Of a stretch of DNA of 64,000 nt, positions 25,040 to 35,489 are shown piece by piece. The stretch is from Pohlia nutans (taxonomy: Eukaryota > Streptophyta > Bryopsida > Bryales > Mniaceae): assembly GCA_022496805.1 (NCBI GenBank), contig CM040090.1, positions 14,192,001-14,256,000 on the forward strand. The letters are read 5' to 3'. A program made the position numbers and the translations under genes. Positions within the stretch are counted from its first letter, which is position 1. Every line of letters starts with the position of its first letter. The notes beneath the pieces are model-generated. The model saw only the letters and a program-made list of their open reading frames with translations. It was not told the origin of the DNA and made no database searches.

Positions 25040-25263
25040 GTAAGGTAGACGTACCTAAAATCACCACAACACCTAAAACCACCAACTTCTACACCCCTCT
25101 TTCATTTCAGGAAGGAAATGTAGGCTTTCGTTACATGACTTATGCATCGATTGCTCGAAAGTTAAGTCATGTACCAACAACTTACATTTCCTCCCTAAAA
25201 TGAAGAAAGGGTGTAGAAGTTGGTGGTTTTAGGTTTTGTGGTGGTTGAAGATACGCCTACCCT
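25040..25263. mobile_element. Long-hairpin MITE
   Basis: Almost the entire 224 bp folds on itself. The left arm from 25040 (GTAAGGTAGACGTACC), through ACCACCAACTTCTACACCC and GGAAATGTA to TTACATGACTTA, is mirrored by the right arm to 25263 (TACGCCTACCC). The loop is only about 20-30 bases. Such transcripts can enter small-RNA pathways, but no expression evidence exists here. Confidence 0.75.
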
Positions 25264-25675
25264 ATAACTGAAAGTATAAAACATTTTCTCTAGGAAACTG
25301 AAAGAATACCGAAGTTGACAAAGTAAAAAACCCTCGCTGATATCATTTCCATTTTAGTACATACAGAGTTTGAGAAGTCATGGCAAATTCGGTCTTCATA
25401 ACTCTTTAATATAACCCTTTGCTACTCAATTTCATGAGGAAAGTGTCCAACCACATGCGTAATTACCCCATTTCAATGCGATAGAAAATATTCTCTGCAG
25501 GTACTGGAACATGATATTGGAGAATGTGATAATAACGAGTTCAGAGTATAGTCAATTCAACTGCATGATCTGTTGGTCTAGGAGCTTCAGTATCTAAGAG
25601 CCCCTTAAGGCAGCTGATGGAAATTAACAAGCTTCTACTACGTGAAAGCAACACCAAAAATAAGGTAAAAAATTG

Positions 25676-28600
25676 TCAGTGCTTCCGGTTGTTCCTACGC
25701 TCATTCGGATTTCGGCGCCCACCGAATACTGCAGATGCTTGTTGCACCGCTGGCATTAATCCTATATTTTGCATTCCCTTGTTGGTCGTAAATAGGGTGT
25801 CTGCAGTCACAAAGACATCCCCGCCCTGCCAGAGACACAGAAGACCACATGGATTCGATACATTCAGTACCCAGAGAACCACAGACATCACAGTTACAGT
25901 CATAGCCTTGATCAGACCAGTCATTTGTAACTCCGTTTTGTATCTAACAATTTCCTGCTTAATAACAGCATAAGCAGATTCATTTACTTCAGCTTTTATT
26001 TCAGACACACCTATGGTCATATTTGGTAAAGCAAAAGACGAACGGGATTAATTTTAGAGCCCTGGAGCTTTAGTCGACTAGTTTCTAGATTTTTGGGAAA
26101 TCAAAATTTTTGAGTAGATGTTATTTTAAATAGCCAAAATTTAAGGCAATATTTAGTAGTCCATGTCTTGGGAATTCCTTAACATTCGACATTTAGTTCT
26201 CAATTTCAGAAGATTTTCAACATCTAATTTTTTAATTTATTTACGTCAAATCTGACAATAGCGTAGGGTATTAACAAGGGACGCTTACGTGAGAAGGAAA
26301 AACATTGAATGAATAGATCTCAAAGCCAGATGATGAGGTTCTTACAACATTTGAAGACGATTTCTTCTGTTTTGGATGAAGGACTCTGTGGGGTAATTGA
26401 TCTTCTCGTAGAATAGGATTCTGGGCAGCTCCAACCCTTCCACCCTTGGGGAGAGGGAGGGAATACTGCACACAAAATGGTAACAGAATGTTAGACACAT
26501 GCAAAAAAACCAATACTAGAGTAAATAAGGTGAGTTGATCACAGAGACATACCCGAGTGCCACGAAGATTCACACGCTTGATTTGTCCGGCGTGAACGCT
26601 GCCATTAGCCCCCACGGTAACAGACACCTTGTATAAAGTGCCTCCATTCCCACACTTGGGACAGAAGATGCGCCCCACCTCTGGCGTGATTTTACCACAA
26701 GCCGTACATTTCAGAACCCACCTGTAAGGAACCATCTAAGAGAGTCAATATACTGCAAAACTACGCATTCCCAAAATCATTTCAGCCTCTTCTAATCTCT
26801 TCCTACAGTGTCATCTACAGAGTAAATATGATCTACAGGATGTACACCCATACCCCTTTAAGGAAAGAGCCTAAAATGCATGAGATAATATGGATTTACG
26901 TGATAAAATACTGCTAGCATGTAAAAGAAGTCCTTGGGATTGCAGGTGTCCAGGAAGTGGTCTAGAAACCTTTCCACGCTTCCTGAACTCCATAATATCA
27001 GGACTTCTTGTAGCATAATACAGTGTGATTGCGCAAGATCTCTGTTCTCTAGGGTTTGGTGAGAGGACACGGGATATGATTTTAGAGAAGGTGACATTAA
27101 AGAGTCCTGCGTGTCCCAATTTTGACATAGCAACTGCAGTACCAAACACAATCTTTGAACAGAATTCTTGACACGGATCCTAAAGATCCAAAATTAATGT
27201 AATATGTGAAAACAAGTGTGATACCAACCTGCTCAGTTCACGCACGTGGATGCCCGTAGGCGAAAGTAACCGCAGACCCATTTGAAGTATGACGTTTTGC
27301 ATAGCAAAATCTCCAGTTGCGCATGCAACAGAGGATTGCCAGGATGGATTGGTAGTCGAATTCTCTTCACTAGGAGTAGATGATGCTACGCCATCACTCT
27401 CCTGTCCTTCTGTTTGCAATTCCTCACTTTCTCTGGCTTCGTGTGCGGCCATTTCTGCAGCAAAGGCACTTGTGTCGTCCTCCTCGTCACCTTCACTTCC
27501 AGAAGCCCCTTCTTCATTGGCCAGCTTACCACTTTCAACAGCATTGTCATTCCTTTCTTCAATCACATCTTCGGCATCCTCAGCTTCGTCGTCATCAACT
27601 GAGGGAAGTTCAGGCTCTGTTTCAAAGAAGCTCTTCGCAGGTTGTTGTGGTTCAGTCTCAGTAGCCTCCGCGGCGGCCTCAGCAGTAGCCTCTGCGGTCC
27701 GGGCTTGCCTCTTTGCTTCTCGCTTCAGAAATTTCCTCCGGGTGGTCCTGCTGCAAGCATGCACCCACTCGGAGGGGTCCTCTGACTCCGCTTCTTCTGT
27801 TTTTGAAGCGTCCCATCCGGTTGACACATTCTTCTTCCCCTCAACGCTGTAAACCGGTCTAGGTTTTGGTGCAGGTTTCTCTCGTCTTGGTTTACTCTCC
27901 CTTTCTGGGACACTACTTGCAGTGGACGGTGTCTCGGACTGGTTTGATTCCCCAGCAGGTGCTCGCTCTGCCTCCGTCCCATCTAAATTCAAATACTTCA
28001 ATCCAAGGATCTTAGATTGACTCTCCTTGCTACCCCTACTCTCAGCCTCTGATAACTGCTCCCACTCCTTCAAATTGGAAACATTCGAACCCCAACCGGG
28101 AGGATCCCGTAGCTTGTTCTTCTGCACAGACGTTACCTGTAGCACCCCAAATCTTGTGTTCTTTACAAATGATCTCAACAGTTGACTGAGGATTGAACTG
28201 AAATCACCGAGATTGATTCAAAGCACAAAACAGAGCCTGTTTCTAAACCATCAAGCCCTAAAACCCGAAACCCTAGAATAAAAAATCATAAACCCTAAAT
28301 CTGAACAGATGGCTTACTGGGGATTCATTTGAAATCACCGAGATTGATTCAAAGCACAAAGCAGAGAACCTGTTCATAGACCATCAAGCCCTAAACCCTG
28401 AAATCAAAAACCCTAAACCCTAAACCTTAAACCCTGAGCAACATTCTCCAAGACCTAACAGTTCCTATAGCACGGATAGTGAATTTGGACCTGCAGTGGA
28501 GGTGGGCGAGATCGAAGGTGAGAGACACCGTGAACTTGCGCCTCTAAAGTGTACGTTAGAGCTATGAGTTTCATATCCACTTCAGATAGCGACTGCAAAT

Positions 28601-29023
28601 CCCCAGTGGCCTTCGCAAACTGCACCACTGCAAAATGCCCCCGAAAAGCAAAATTGTAAAACGGTTTTCACTGAGAATTCAAACAACACGATGAATTCAG
28701 TGATGGCGCTCACCTTTGGTAAGAGCTTCCGGTTCAGGCTCCATGATTTCCAATTTGATGGGCAACGCCGCGAGGTTCATCCGCGACATGGGGTCCCGGA
28801 CCTCTTCCAGCACTTGCCGCACCGTCACAAAGCGTTCGGCGCTTCCCAAAAGATGCGCGCCACTGCCAATCACCGCATTGGTGTCCACCACGATGGTGCT
28901 GAGCCCGCTCTTCGATCGCACGGCGCTTGTGATCACCTGCGGCTTCACCTGTGGCGCAGCGTCCTTCCTGGCTATGGCGGACCAGCCACCCGCCATCGCC
29001 GCTGGTGCGTCCTCGGTCCCCAT
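25676..29023 (-). CDS. NOB1: NOB1 endoribonuclease (20S pre-rRNA D-site)
   Basis: Six minus-strand exons: 28714-29023, 28491-28627, 27229-28136, 26553-26721, 26289-26465 and 25676-25825. Phases 1,0,2,0,0 join cleanly to 616 residues, close to other plant NOB1 proteins. The N-terminal PIN nuclease domain has VVDTNAVIGSG (catalytic Asp at about residue 47) and continues through the FAKATGDLQSLS and DMKLIALTYTLEAQ motifs of exon 2. A long acidic, Ala/Glu-rich middle follows. The zinc ribbon has CxxC pairs at about 457/460 and 472/475 (CTAC...CPKC), then GNGGTLYKVSV, LPKGGR and ILREDQLP. The tail GGRRNPNERR is conserved. NOB1 makes the final cut at the 3' end of 18S rRNA in pre-40S particles. A second ATG at 28996 is possible. 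A telobox (AAACCCTAA) lies at 29154, upstream of the start. Confidence 0.95.
28200..28440. repeat. 131-bp tandem duplication with telobox clusters in NOB1 intron 2
   Basis: GAAATCACCGAGATTGATTC occurs at about 28200 and 28331 and each copy runs into AACCATCAAGCCCTAAA or ACCATCAAGCCCTAAAC. Several AAACCCTAA or AACCCTAAA motifs follow each copy. The runs are short and degenerate, so this is a telobox-rich intron rather than telomeric DNA. Confidence 0.75.
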
Positions 29024-29144
29024 CGCGCAACACAATCAGCCTCGCAATCTGCCAACAATCTCGCCCCTAATTGCACAACACAATCGCCACGAGAAGGACG
29101 AGACGCATACCATGCTGCAAAAACAGAGCCGAAGGTTGCGCTGC

Positions 29145-29170
29145 CGGGAAGACTAAACCCTAAAAAAAGG
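29145..29170 (-). promoter_or_regulatory. Telobox in the NOB1 upstream region
   Basis: AAACCCTAA at about 29154 lies some 130 bp upstream of the NOB1 start. Teloboxes are enriched in promoters of plant ribosome and ribosome-biogenesis genes, which fits NOB1. Function here is inferred from position only. Confidence 0.4.
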
Positions 29171-29383
29171 TTCAGTCCCTCAACGAGGACGGACTTGAGG
29201 GCAGCCCACCGTCGATCCACATTAACGACTGAGATGTGGTGCCGCAGATGGCCGCTGCCGCAGATCAATCTGTTATCCGCCGCCTAATGCCGCAAATACT
29301 AAAAATCGATTCATTTTGATTTTCTTGTAAAAAACTACTCCGTATAATTCATTTCCATTCACTTAAATTAAACGAATGAAAAT

Positions 29384-29655
29384 TAAATTAAGAAAGATAA
29401 TGTGCACAAAAGGTAAACAATGTTTATTATATGACTTGCCACCGAGTCATAGAAGTGACGTCTTGTCCATTAAACAATCGTATCTCCTTCATCCATCAAG
29501 CCACACTTATAATCCTAGTACCATCTGTTTACATATTTAGAATATGTTTATACTAACTACACTACTATTTTGGTGTTTTAACTAACTTAGAGTCATAGAC
29601 TCTTGGTTTATCAGTTCCCTCATAAGTAACTTAATTACCATATGAGTAACTTAAG
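29384..29655. repeat. Dispersed repeat family (TTAAATTAAGAAAGATAATG), copy A
   Basis: It starts AAATTAAGAAAGATAATGTG and includes GACTTGCCACC, CATAGACTCTTGG and CTCATAAGTAACTTAATTACC. Colinear copies occur at 36821-37165 (DCC intron 4) and 59728-59965 (uS5c intron). Terminal repeats were not identified, so the class is unknown. Confidence 0.75.
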
Positions 29656-31549
29656 CATAGACGGTTGCATTCTTGTCATTTTTTTTGTTTTTTTACAACT
29701 CAAATTATAACTTTAGGATTTCCATTTCTTTGTAATACTTTTACTAATACTTTTAAATTTTCCTTCGCATGATTGTATCATTTGATTTATACATCACTCA
29801 AGTATGCAAATTACCATCTTATCTTCATTACAAAGAGTAGTCCGATCACTACAAAAAAACTCAAAAAAAATCAAGATCAAAACTCATTCCACTCATTCCA
29901 CTTAGCTTCAGGACTGAATATACTAATCGAGCTGACTGACTCCATTCATTACAAGGTCTTTGAAATAATGCTAATGAATTTAGCATCTTGTCAAATTGAG
30001 TCATGCATCTTGTTAATTACCCCATCTCAGGGTGGTCAAAAATGGCACATCATTTCAATTTTCTTTTTGGGTTTGAAAGCCCATCATAACAAAGTTGCTT
30101 GGATTTTTCACAACCTAAAATTTCAAAAGCTCAATTTCATTTGCTATAATTTTGACACTTGTATGGTCAAATGTTTTGAAATTTTGGTGGATGGTTTATG
30201 AGGCCTGGGAGTATAAGATCCTATAGTTGGAATGTGAAAAAAATGATTTTGAAAAGTATCGAGAGATCATCGACCAAAATGTCCAAAATGGGGCATTTTT
30301 GGATGGAAGATCCCGCTCGAGTACTCGTTAGTCTTCACACTCGAAGTTGAGGATTGTTGTCCAATTAGAGCATCTTCAATGTGGCTCGCTAATTTGGATG
30401 ACCCTTCAAAATATTCCAAAATATTGGGAGCCTAAAATAGAAGTCCTTTCACTCAATGGATTTTAAACATAGATATATTTAATTAGAGAACTAATGATGA
30501 ACAACCATATGCAAAGTGATTGAACAAAAGCCTTGTTTATAATTATAAATAAATTTCAATATAATTTAAAGGGGACTTATTATATAGGATATTTTGAGAG
30601 TGTTGACCTCATTTTTGAAAGAGCCCTCCTTCTTTTTAACCCCTAAACGTACCAACCCTTTGAACAGAAGTAGATGTTAGCCTCAAAAATAAATACTAGC
30701 ATAGCTCAAATGTACATGAGGTTTACATGAGAAGTCCATTGCAAGCATAAAATCTACCCAACAAATTTGACATACTTGCATTTTGAGGCCTCTCTGATTT
30801 TATCAACATCTTCGCATCACAAGAAATTTACTTTAACCTAATGGGCTTGCAAAGATGACTTGAATGAAAGTCATCCAAAATTATATGAGAAAATTGCAAG
30901 GCTTATCTGAACGCTGTGACGTTTAGGAGTTATCGTACGTGGAAGGCATGGTCAGCAAAAAACAATTCCCTAAAAAATACCAATAAATAAATAAATTTAT
31001 TAAGTATTTTTTTGAAATCAATGAAAATAAAGTCAACAAAAGTCGAAAAAAAATAACACTCAAAACTAGATGAAAACGTAACACTCAACAAAAATCGTAG
31101 ACAAAAAATAAAATAAAACGTTTTGCGGCCGAAAAAGTTTAATGTTAACTATTAATAGCCGATTCCTTAATAATTACTTTTGAAAGTGCCGACCTCTACT
31201 GTATCAACTTTTATTAATTATTCGACATGAAAGTGCCGACCCTGCCTTCCACGTACGATAATCCTTATTTGGCAAGTCATCCATATTTGGCGAGTCATCC
31301 ATATTTGAAGTGCCCCCTTGGAGTGCCCCTTGGAGACGCAGACACCTCTATTTGCGATCCACGTTGTTTTGGCGGGTTTTATTTTTTTAGGGTTTCACGA
31401 GTGAGTGTGTGAAATCAGCTTGTCGAATTTTAGGATTTGGAGCTTCGTACAGCGCGCTTGGGAGACGCGTTCACGGTGGATGATTGCATCCCTTGAAGGT
31501 GTTTGCTCTGATTTTGGCAACGCCCTTCTATCGTTGCAATTCAGACGAG
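29656..31549. other. Intergenic spacer upstream of TFB5
   Basis: The spacer is AT-rich with one TTAACCC-family MITE (30636-30932) and a single GAGCATC-like end at 30368. Close to TFB5, GAAAGTGCCGACC occurs twice (about 31182 and 31230) and an 18-bp GGC(A/G)AGTCATCCATATTT unit is tandemly repeated (31267-31305). Confidence 0.55.
30636..30932. mobile_element. TTAACCC-family MITE (AACGT subgroup)
   Basis: Left end TTAACCCCTAAACGTACCAA; right end GTGACGTTTAGGAGTTA. About 297 bp, intergenic. Confidence 0.65.
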
Positions 31550-32529
31550 ATGGTGAACGCTATCAAGGGAATTCTGATCTCCTGGTTGGTACCATCTTGA
31601 CTTGCTCGTGTCTTTCTTTACTTAGGGTTTGAACATTAAAATTTGGGTTATGTCTGTGCATTCCCTTTGGATTTTCCCTCTCCCTCTTTGTCGTTGAAGT
31701 TTTTCGCTTTTCATGCACGAATGCACTTCCTTGTTCTCAAAATTTCCAATCAATCTTTTTCTAAACCCTAGATCTCAAGCTTATTATCGTCAGTACTGCT
31801 AATCGCTCCAATTATCAGGGCACGGTGGCTATAAGCACAGATGACGCAATCCATGGTTATACTAAAAAGTTCAAACATAGATTTCGTGCTTAACCCCTAA
31901 AGGACCAAGGATCCATGGTTTCAAAATGACAAGTTTAAATGATCATATTGTGAAAATTATAATTTGAATGGGACCAAACTTTATATCACTGGAATTAGTG
32001 AAGAATATTACATGTGTTGAATAAATAAAAATTAAAAATTAACAAAAAAGAATCTACATAAAACCAACTCAAAAGTATTGAAAAAAACAGGAGCCACCTG
32101 GTGGCCTTATGGTCCTTTAGGGGTTAATTCTCCAACCAAATGTTCCCAACCAAGTGTTTCGAGTACGTGATATCTTGTTGGAAAGTTACTGAAAATGCTT
32201 GTTTCTAGATCCCATGTTATTGAGTAAGTCCTATTTAGACACAAGTTTTCCCTGACCTGGAGGATTATAGTGACGGATTGGTCCAAAGTCTTGAGCTGAG
32301 CAGCATGGTGCCTGGATTAATTAATGAAGTGGTGTATGATGCCAGTGACATTCCGATGGTGCAGTTCCTTATCAGCATCAACGATTCCATGCCCAACGCT
32401 CACAAATTCATCGTCTACATGCTGGATGACACGCACATCTATGTGCAGCCTGACGTTGGAACCATGCTTAGCAAGAGGTTACAAGAATTTCGGGATCAGA
32501 ATACGTATGAGAAACCTTTTGCAGCTTGA
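31550..32529 (+). CDS. TFB5: TFIIH subunit TFB5 (GTF2H5/TTDA homologue)
   Basis: Two exons, 31550-31584 and 32346-32529, join in phase 2 to encode 72 residues, the normal size of this very small protein. The sequence runs from MVNAIKGILISC through DIPMVQFLI, HKFIVYMLDDTHIYVQP and LQEFRDQNTYEKP, the family hallmarks. TFB5 stabilises the TFIIH core, binds the p52/TFB2 subunit and is needed for nucleotide excision repair and basal transcription in the nucleus. The intron carries a TTAACCC-family MITE at 31890-32127. A longer reading through intron sequence from 32278 is possible but would lose the conserved N-terminus, so the spliced form is preferred. Confidence 0.93.
31890..32127. mobile_element. 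TTAACCC-family MITE in the TFB5 intron
   Basis: TTAACCCCTAAAGGACCAAG at the left and GGTCCTTTAGGGGTTAA at the right; 238 bp. The interior is shared with copies at 21395, 35810 and 38163 (GACAAGTTTAAATGATCATATTGTG block). Confidence 0.85.
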
Positions 32530-34404
32530 AAGAAGCGCCCGCGGCAGGCCATGCCCGTGGCGATCGCTTCATGGAGAAAGTATGTAAGGATCTACAACCT
32601 TTGCTGGAGCAGTGATTTTTTTAATTTTTGGTCGGGGGACAGTTTAGCATTTTTGCTACTTTTCCGTGGCTTGAAGAGCAATCCAGGCTCTCTTTTCATA
32701 TTTTTCATATTAATATATAGGTAATATCAGGGTAATACATATGTGCTACCTAGGTGCTACTTGGGCAATACCTGGGTGATACCCAAGGTTTAAAGAGGCT
32801 ACACATATTGACTGCATGTTGGAAATCTGGCTACTATTCCCTTTTTTTTTTTCAAAAATCCTTTGTATCAATTAGCCAGCTCAAATTTTATGTAGCAATT
32901 TGGCTCAAACTTTAGCAACAAAACAAAATCACTATGCTGGAGTATACCATAGTTTACTTGGTTATGTGGGTAGCTGAATTCAATGCCCGCTCTTATCTTT
33001 TGATATACCAACTGCAGGTGTTTTGAGCTGAGTCAAGACTATCCTGGTGTGCTCACAATGTGATTTATTATGAATAGAGCATGTGGCTATACCTTTTTGG
33101 CTCAACCTTCTACTCTTGAACAGTGAGATTGTCTGGTTTTGATCATAAGTCCTGATATTTTACCAATTAGTACTGCATGTAAATCTCCAAAGGCTGTCCC
33201 TTAAATATAATGTCGAGGTGCAAGGTGCCACTCAGAGTGCTAGAAGTGCTGTCTCATAACATAGGAACACACTGTTGTCCTTGAGTGACTTGTTTTAAAA
33301 TATGTGGATGCTAGACGATTGATCTTTAACTTCGAAGTAGTGTAGGATACACTAAAGAGGATGAAAGAGTGCATTGATAGCAATCTGTGCTTGGTTGTCT
33401 ACAACTTCGAGTGAACCAAGTGATTAGGTGAAGTGCTCAAATGAAAGTCACTCTACAGAGAAAGTATGTAACTTGCACGACTATTGAGTTCTTAAACCCC
33501 GAGTTCAGTTGCAATAAAATGTTGCTATTGACAAGTAATAGTCTATAAATCCAAATGCCAAGCCAATTCTGTAGTTTATAACATAACCAGTTGATTGAAC
33601 TCATGAGAATAAGGGCCAGCAAAGTGCAGAGTAGGCCAAGCTCCAAGGAGTTGCAAAAGTATCTTCCCGTTTTGGAGAACAAAAAATTTGCAGACCATTC
33701 CCATATGAGTAGGGACACACTACTATGCTCATTACAACCCTAAACTTCCGTTGATTAGATACTTCCATGGACCTACAAGCAAAACAAATTTGCAGAACAC
33801 ACTGCTACCATCAGTTCTTTGCTGTAGTCCATGGAACTCGAGATTCAACATGACTCTCAACGCAATTTCACAAACAAAGCATCACTTCGTCAACCTGCAA
33901 GCATTAACCCCTAAGCGTCTAAAACGTCCCTGCATCACTGAACTCTGCAAGGGTAGCATTTTCTCATTTTCTGATTGCAATACATCATTTTACAGCTCTT
34001 GTTCTATACTACAGTCATTTTCACATGAACAGATGATTTGCAGCAAAGGGTTCAATTTTCCTACACTACAGAAAATACACAGTAGACGCTTAGAGATTAC
34101 CAAGAAGCAGTACCTCGTGACAAAATCTCATTAAGAATGAAAAACAAGTCTGTAGATTGGACTGCCTTGCTGCTCAAAAAGTGGCATGGAAGGATGATTC
34201 CATCAGATGAACGAATCCTCGTAGAAACCCTGAAAACCCTGGAAACCCTAACAGTCGAGACAAGAATGGTGGAGTTTCGAATCACGTTGGCCCAAGTTGT
34301 TTCAGCATCTACGTTGTGACCTAATGAATGCTGGTGATGGCGATTTGTCTTCGACAAATTCAGAAATGGAAGAAGAGAACTAGAAGAAAAACAAAAGGAA
34401 TTCG
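32530..34404. other. Spacer between TFB5 and bL9c copy 1 (3' flanks)
   Basis: Convergent 3' flanks with no supported gene. It contains one TTAACCC-family MITE (33904-34099). The ORFs present lack recognisable domains. Confidence 0.55.
33904..34099. mobile_element. TTAACCC-family MITE (AGCGTC subgroup)
   Basis: Left end TTAACCCCTAAGCGTCTAAA; right end TAGACGCTTAGAGATTA. The interior matches the reverse complement of 47431-47673 (TGCAATACATCATTTTA, TTGTTCTATACTACA and AATTTTCCTACACTACAG blocks). 196 bp. Confidence 0.8.
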
Positions 34405-35022
34405 CTACTGTCCGATGACGTTGATCTTGACCTGCGCAACGACCTCGGGGTGCAGCTTGATCTCCACCACGTACTGCCCGACCTCGCGAACCTCCGGCAC
34501 CGTCACCTCGCGCTTGTCCACTTCCTGCTTCGTGTTGGCCCGGATGATGTCCACCACGTCCTGCGACGTCACGGACCCGAAGATCTGCTTCCCTTGCCCG
34601 CCCTTCTTGCGCCGGATGGTCAGCATGCCCGCGCTCTGCAGCGTCCGCGCCACGCTCTCCGCCTGCGCCTTCACGGCCTTCCGCTCCTCCTCCTTCCGCA
34701 CCTCCTCCACGCGGATGGCCTTGAGAATCTCCGGCGTCGCCAGCCGCGCCTTGCCCTGCGGGTACAGGAAGTTGCGGAAGTAGCCCGTCTTCACGGCCAG
34801 CAGCGCGCCCGTCTTTCCCAGGTACTGCACGTCCTCCGTCAAGATCACCTGCCGCCGCTTCTGCACGCGCTTGTCCGCCACCACGGACAACGGCTGGTAG
34901 CTCGTGGTGGGCGCGGAACAGGACGAGGAAGCGGACGAGGATTTGGTGGCGGGTTGAGCAGCGCGCAGTCCTTCGAACGAGGGCAAGAGCGCGGGCGACG
35001 CCATCGAGCTCGCCATCGCCAT
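34405..35022 (-). CDS. RPL9: Plastid 50S ribosomal protein bL9 (copy 1)
   Basis: A single uninterrupted ORF of 205 residues on the minus strand, starting at the ATG at 35020-35022. The first ~50 residues are Ser/Ala-rich with few acidic residues, as in a chloroplast transit peptide. Mature bL9 follows: RRQVILTEDVQYLGKTGALLAVKTGYFRNFLYPQGKA (read in two halves), a long charged helix (EEVRKEEERKAVKAQAES) and a C-terminal domain ending HPEVVAQVKINVIGQ. The N-terminal domain binds 23S rRNA near the L1 stalk in bacterial-type ribosomes. GC content and third-position GC are very high compared with the flanks. It is intronless, head-to-head with the DCC gene 467 bp away, and almost identical to the copy at 40733-41353. 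Confidence 0.95.
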   Translation of the reverse strand: MAMASSMASPALLPSFEGLRAAQPATKSSSASSSCSAPTTSYQPLSVVADKRVQKRRQVILTEDVQYLGKTGALLAVKTGYFRNFLYPQGKARLATPEILKAIRVEEVRKEEERKAVKAQAESVARTLQSAGMLTIRRKKGGQGKQIFGSVTSQDVVDIIRANTKQEVDKREVTVPEVREVGQYVVEIKLHPEVVAQVKINVIGQ

Positions 35023-35489
35023 TGCCAAATTGCCAAACGAAAATTCACCCTACTCACTCCCCGATGATGACCCCCTCTTCTGCACTTTCATAACGAAGAA
35101 ACCCAAAGTAGAATTCCAACGCAGAAGGCATTCGGATAAGGGGAGCCGACCTCACTTGGATGAACTTCATCGCTCTTTCTCTTTCCCATCTTCCTGCTTG
35201 GACAAAGCTGCCAAAAAGGTACAGTAGCTTTCCGAAGGAACCAGGCTTTGCCACGACAGTTGCTAAATTAGTGACTGAGACCTACGGAAGCCAAACTATG
35301 CCACCAGATCGTCGGAATGCGTCGATGCCTGTCTGCGTTACGAAACTGAACGCGAGAATAGAGACAAGTTGAGTACGCTCTGGAAATGGGTAGAGAATAT
35401 AGAGCCCGGAATTAAGTTGAGGAGCGACCATCATTTGCTGCGTTTGTGAGTTTGTTGGAGCTCTCGGATCTGCAAAGAGTTGGGAGGCT
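35023..35489. promoter_or_regulatory. Shared bidirectional promoter, bL9c-1 / DCC gene
   Basis: Only 467 bp separate the divergent start codons of bL9c copy 1 (minus) and the DCC gene (plus). No other gene fits between them, so both promoters must lie here. No strong TATA box is evident, consistent with TATA-less housekeeping or plastid-protein promoters. Confidence 0.55.

Larger units (their letters stand above)
22961..25675. other. Intergenic spacer between eL18 and NOB1
   Basis: The first 200 bp are the eL18 promoter and leader region. Beyond that lie a nested transposon cluster (23282-24200) and a long hairpin MITE (25040-25263). Nothing gene-like is seen in the remaining AT-rich DNA. 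Confidence 0.6.

Noticed and set aside
27289..27852. 187-codon plus-strand ORF in the NOB1 region
   Set aside because: Ser/Ala/Val-rich shadow of the acidic NOB1 linker encoded on the other strand.
28255..28440. Interstitial telomere
   Set aside because: AAACCCTAA runs are short, interrupted and part of a 131-bp duplicated intron segment.
30368..30640. Complete GAGCATC-type MITE
   Set aside because: A left-end-like GAGCATCTTCAATG is present but no matching right end was found.
34450..35067. Long ORF antisense to bL9c copy 1, and its twin antisense to copy 2 (40619-41392)
   Set aside because: Leu/His/Arg-rich shadow of a very GC-rich gene; the bL9 frame explains the sequence.
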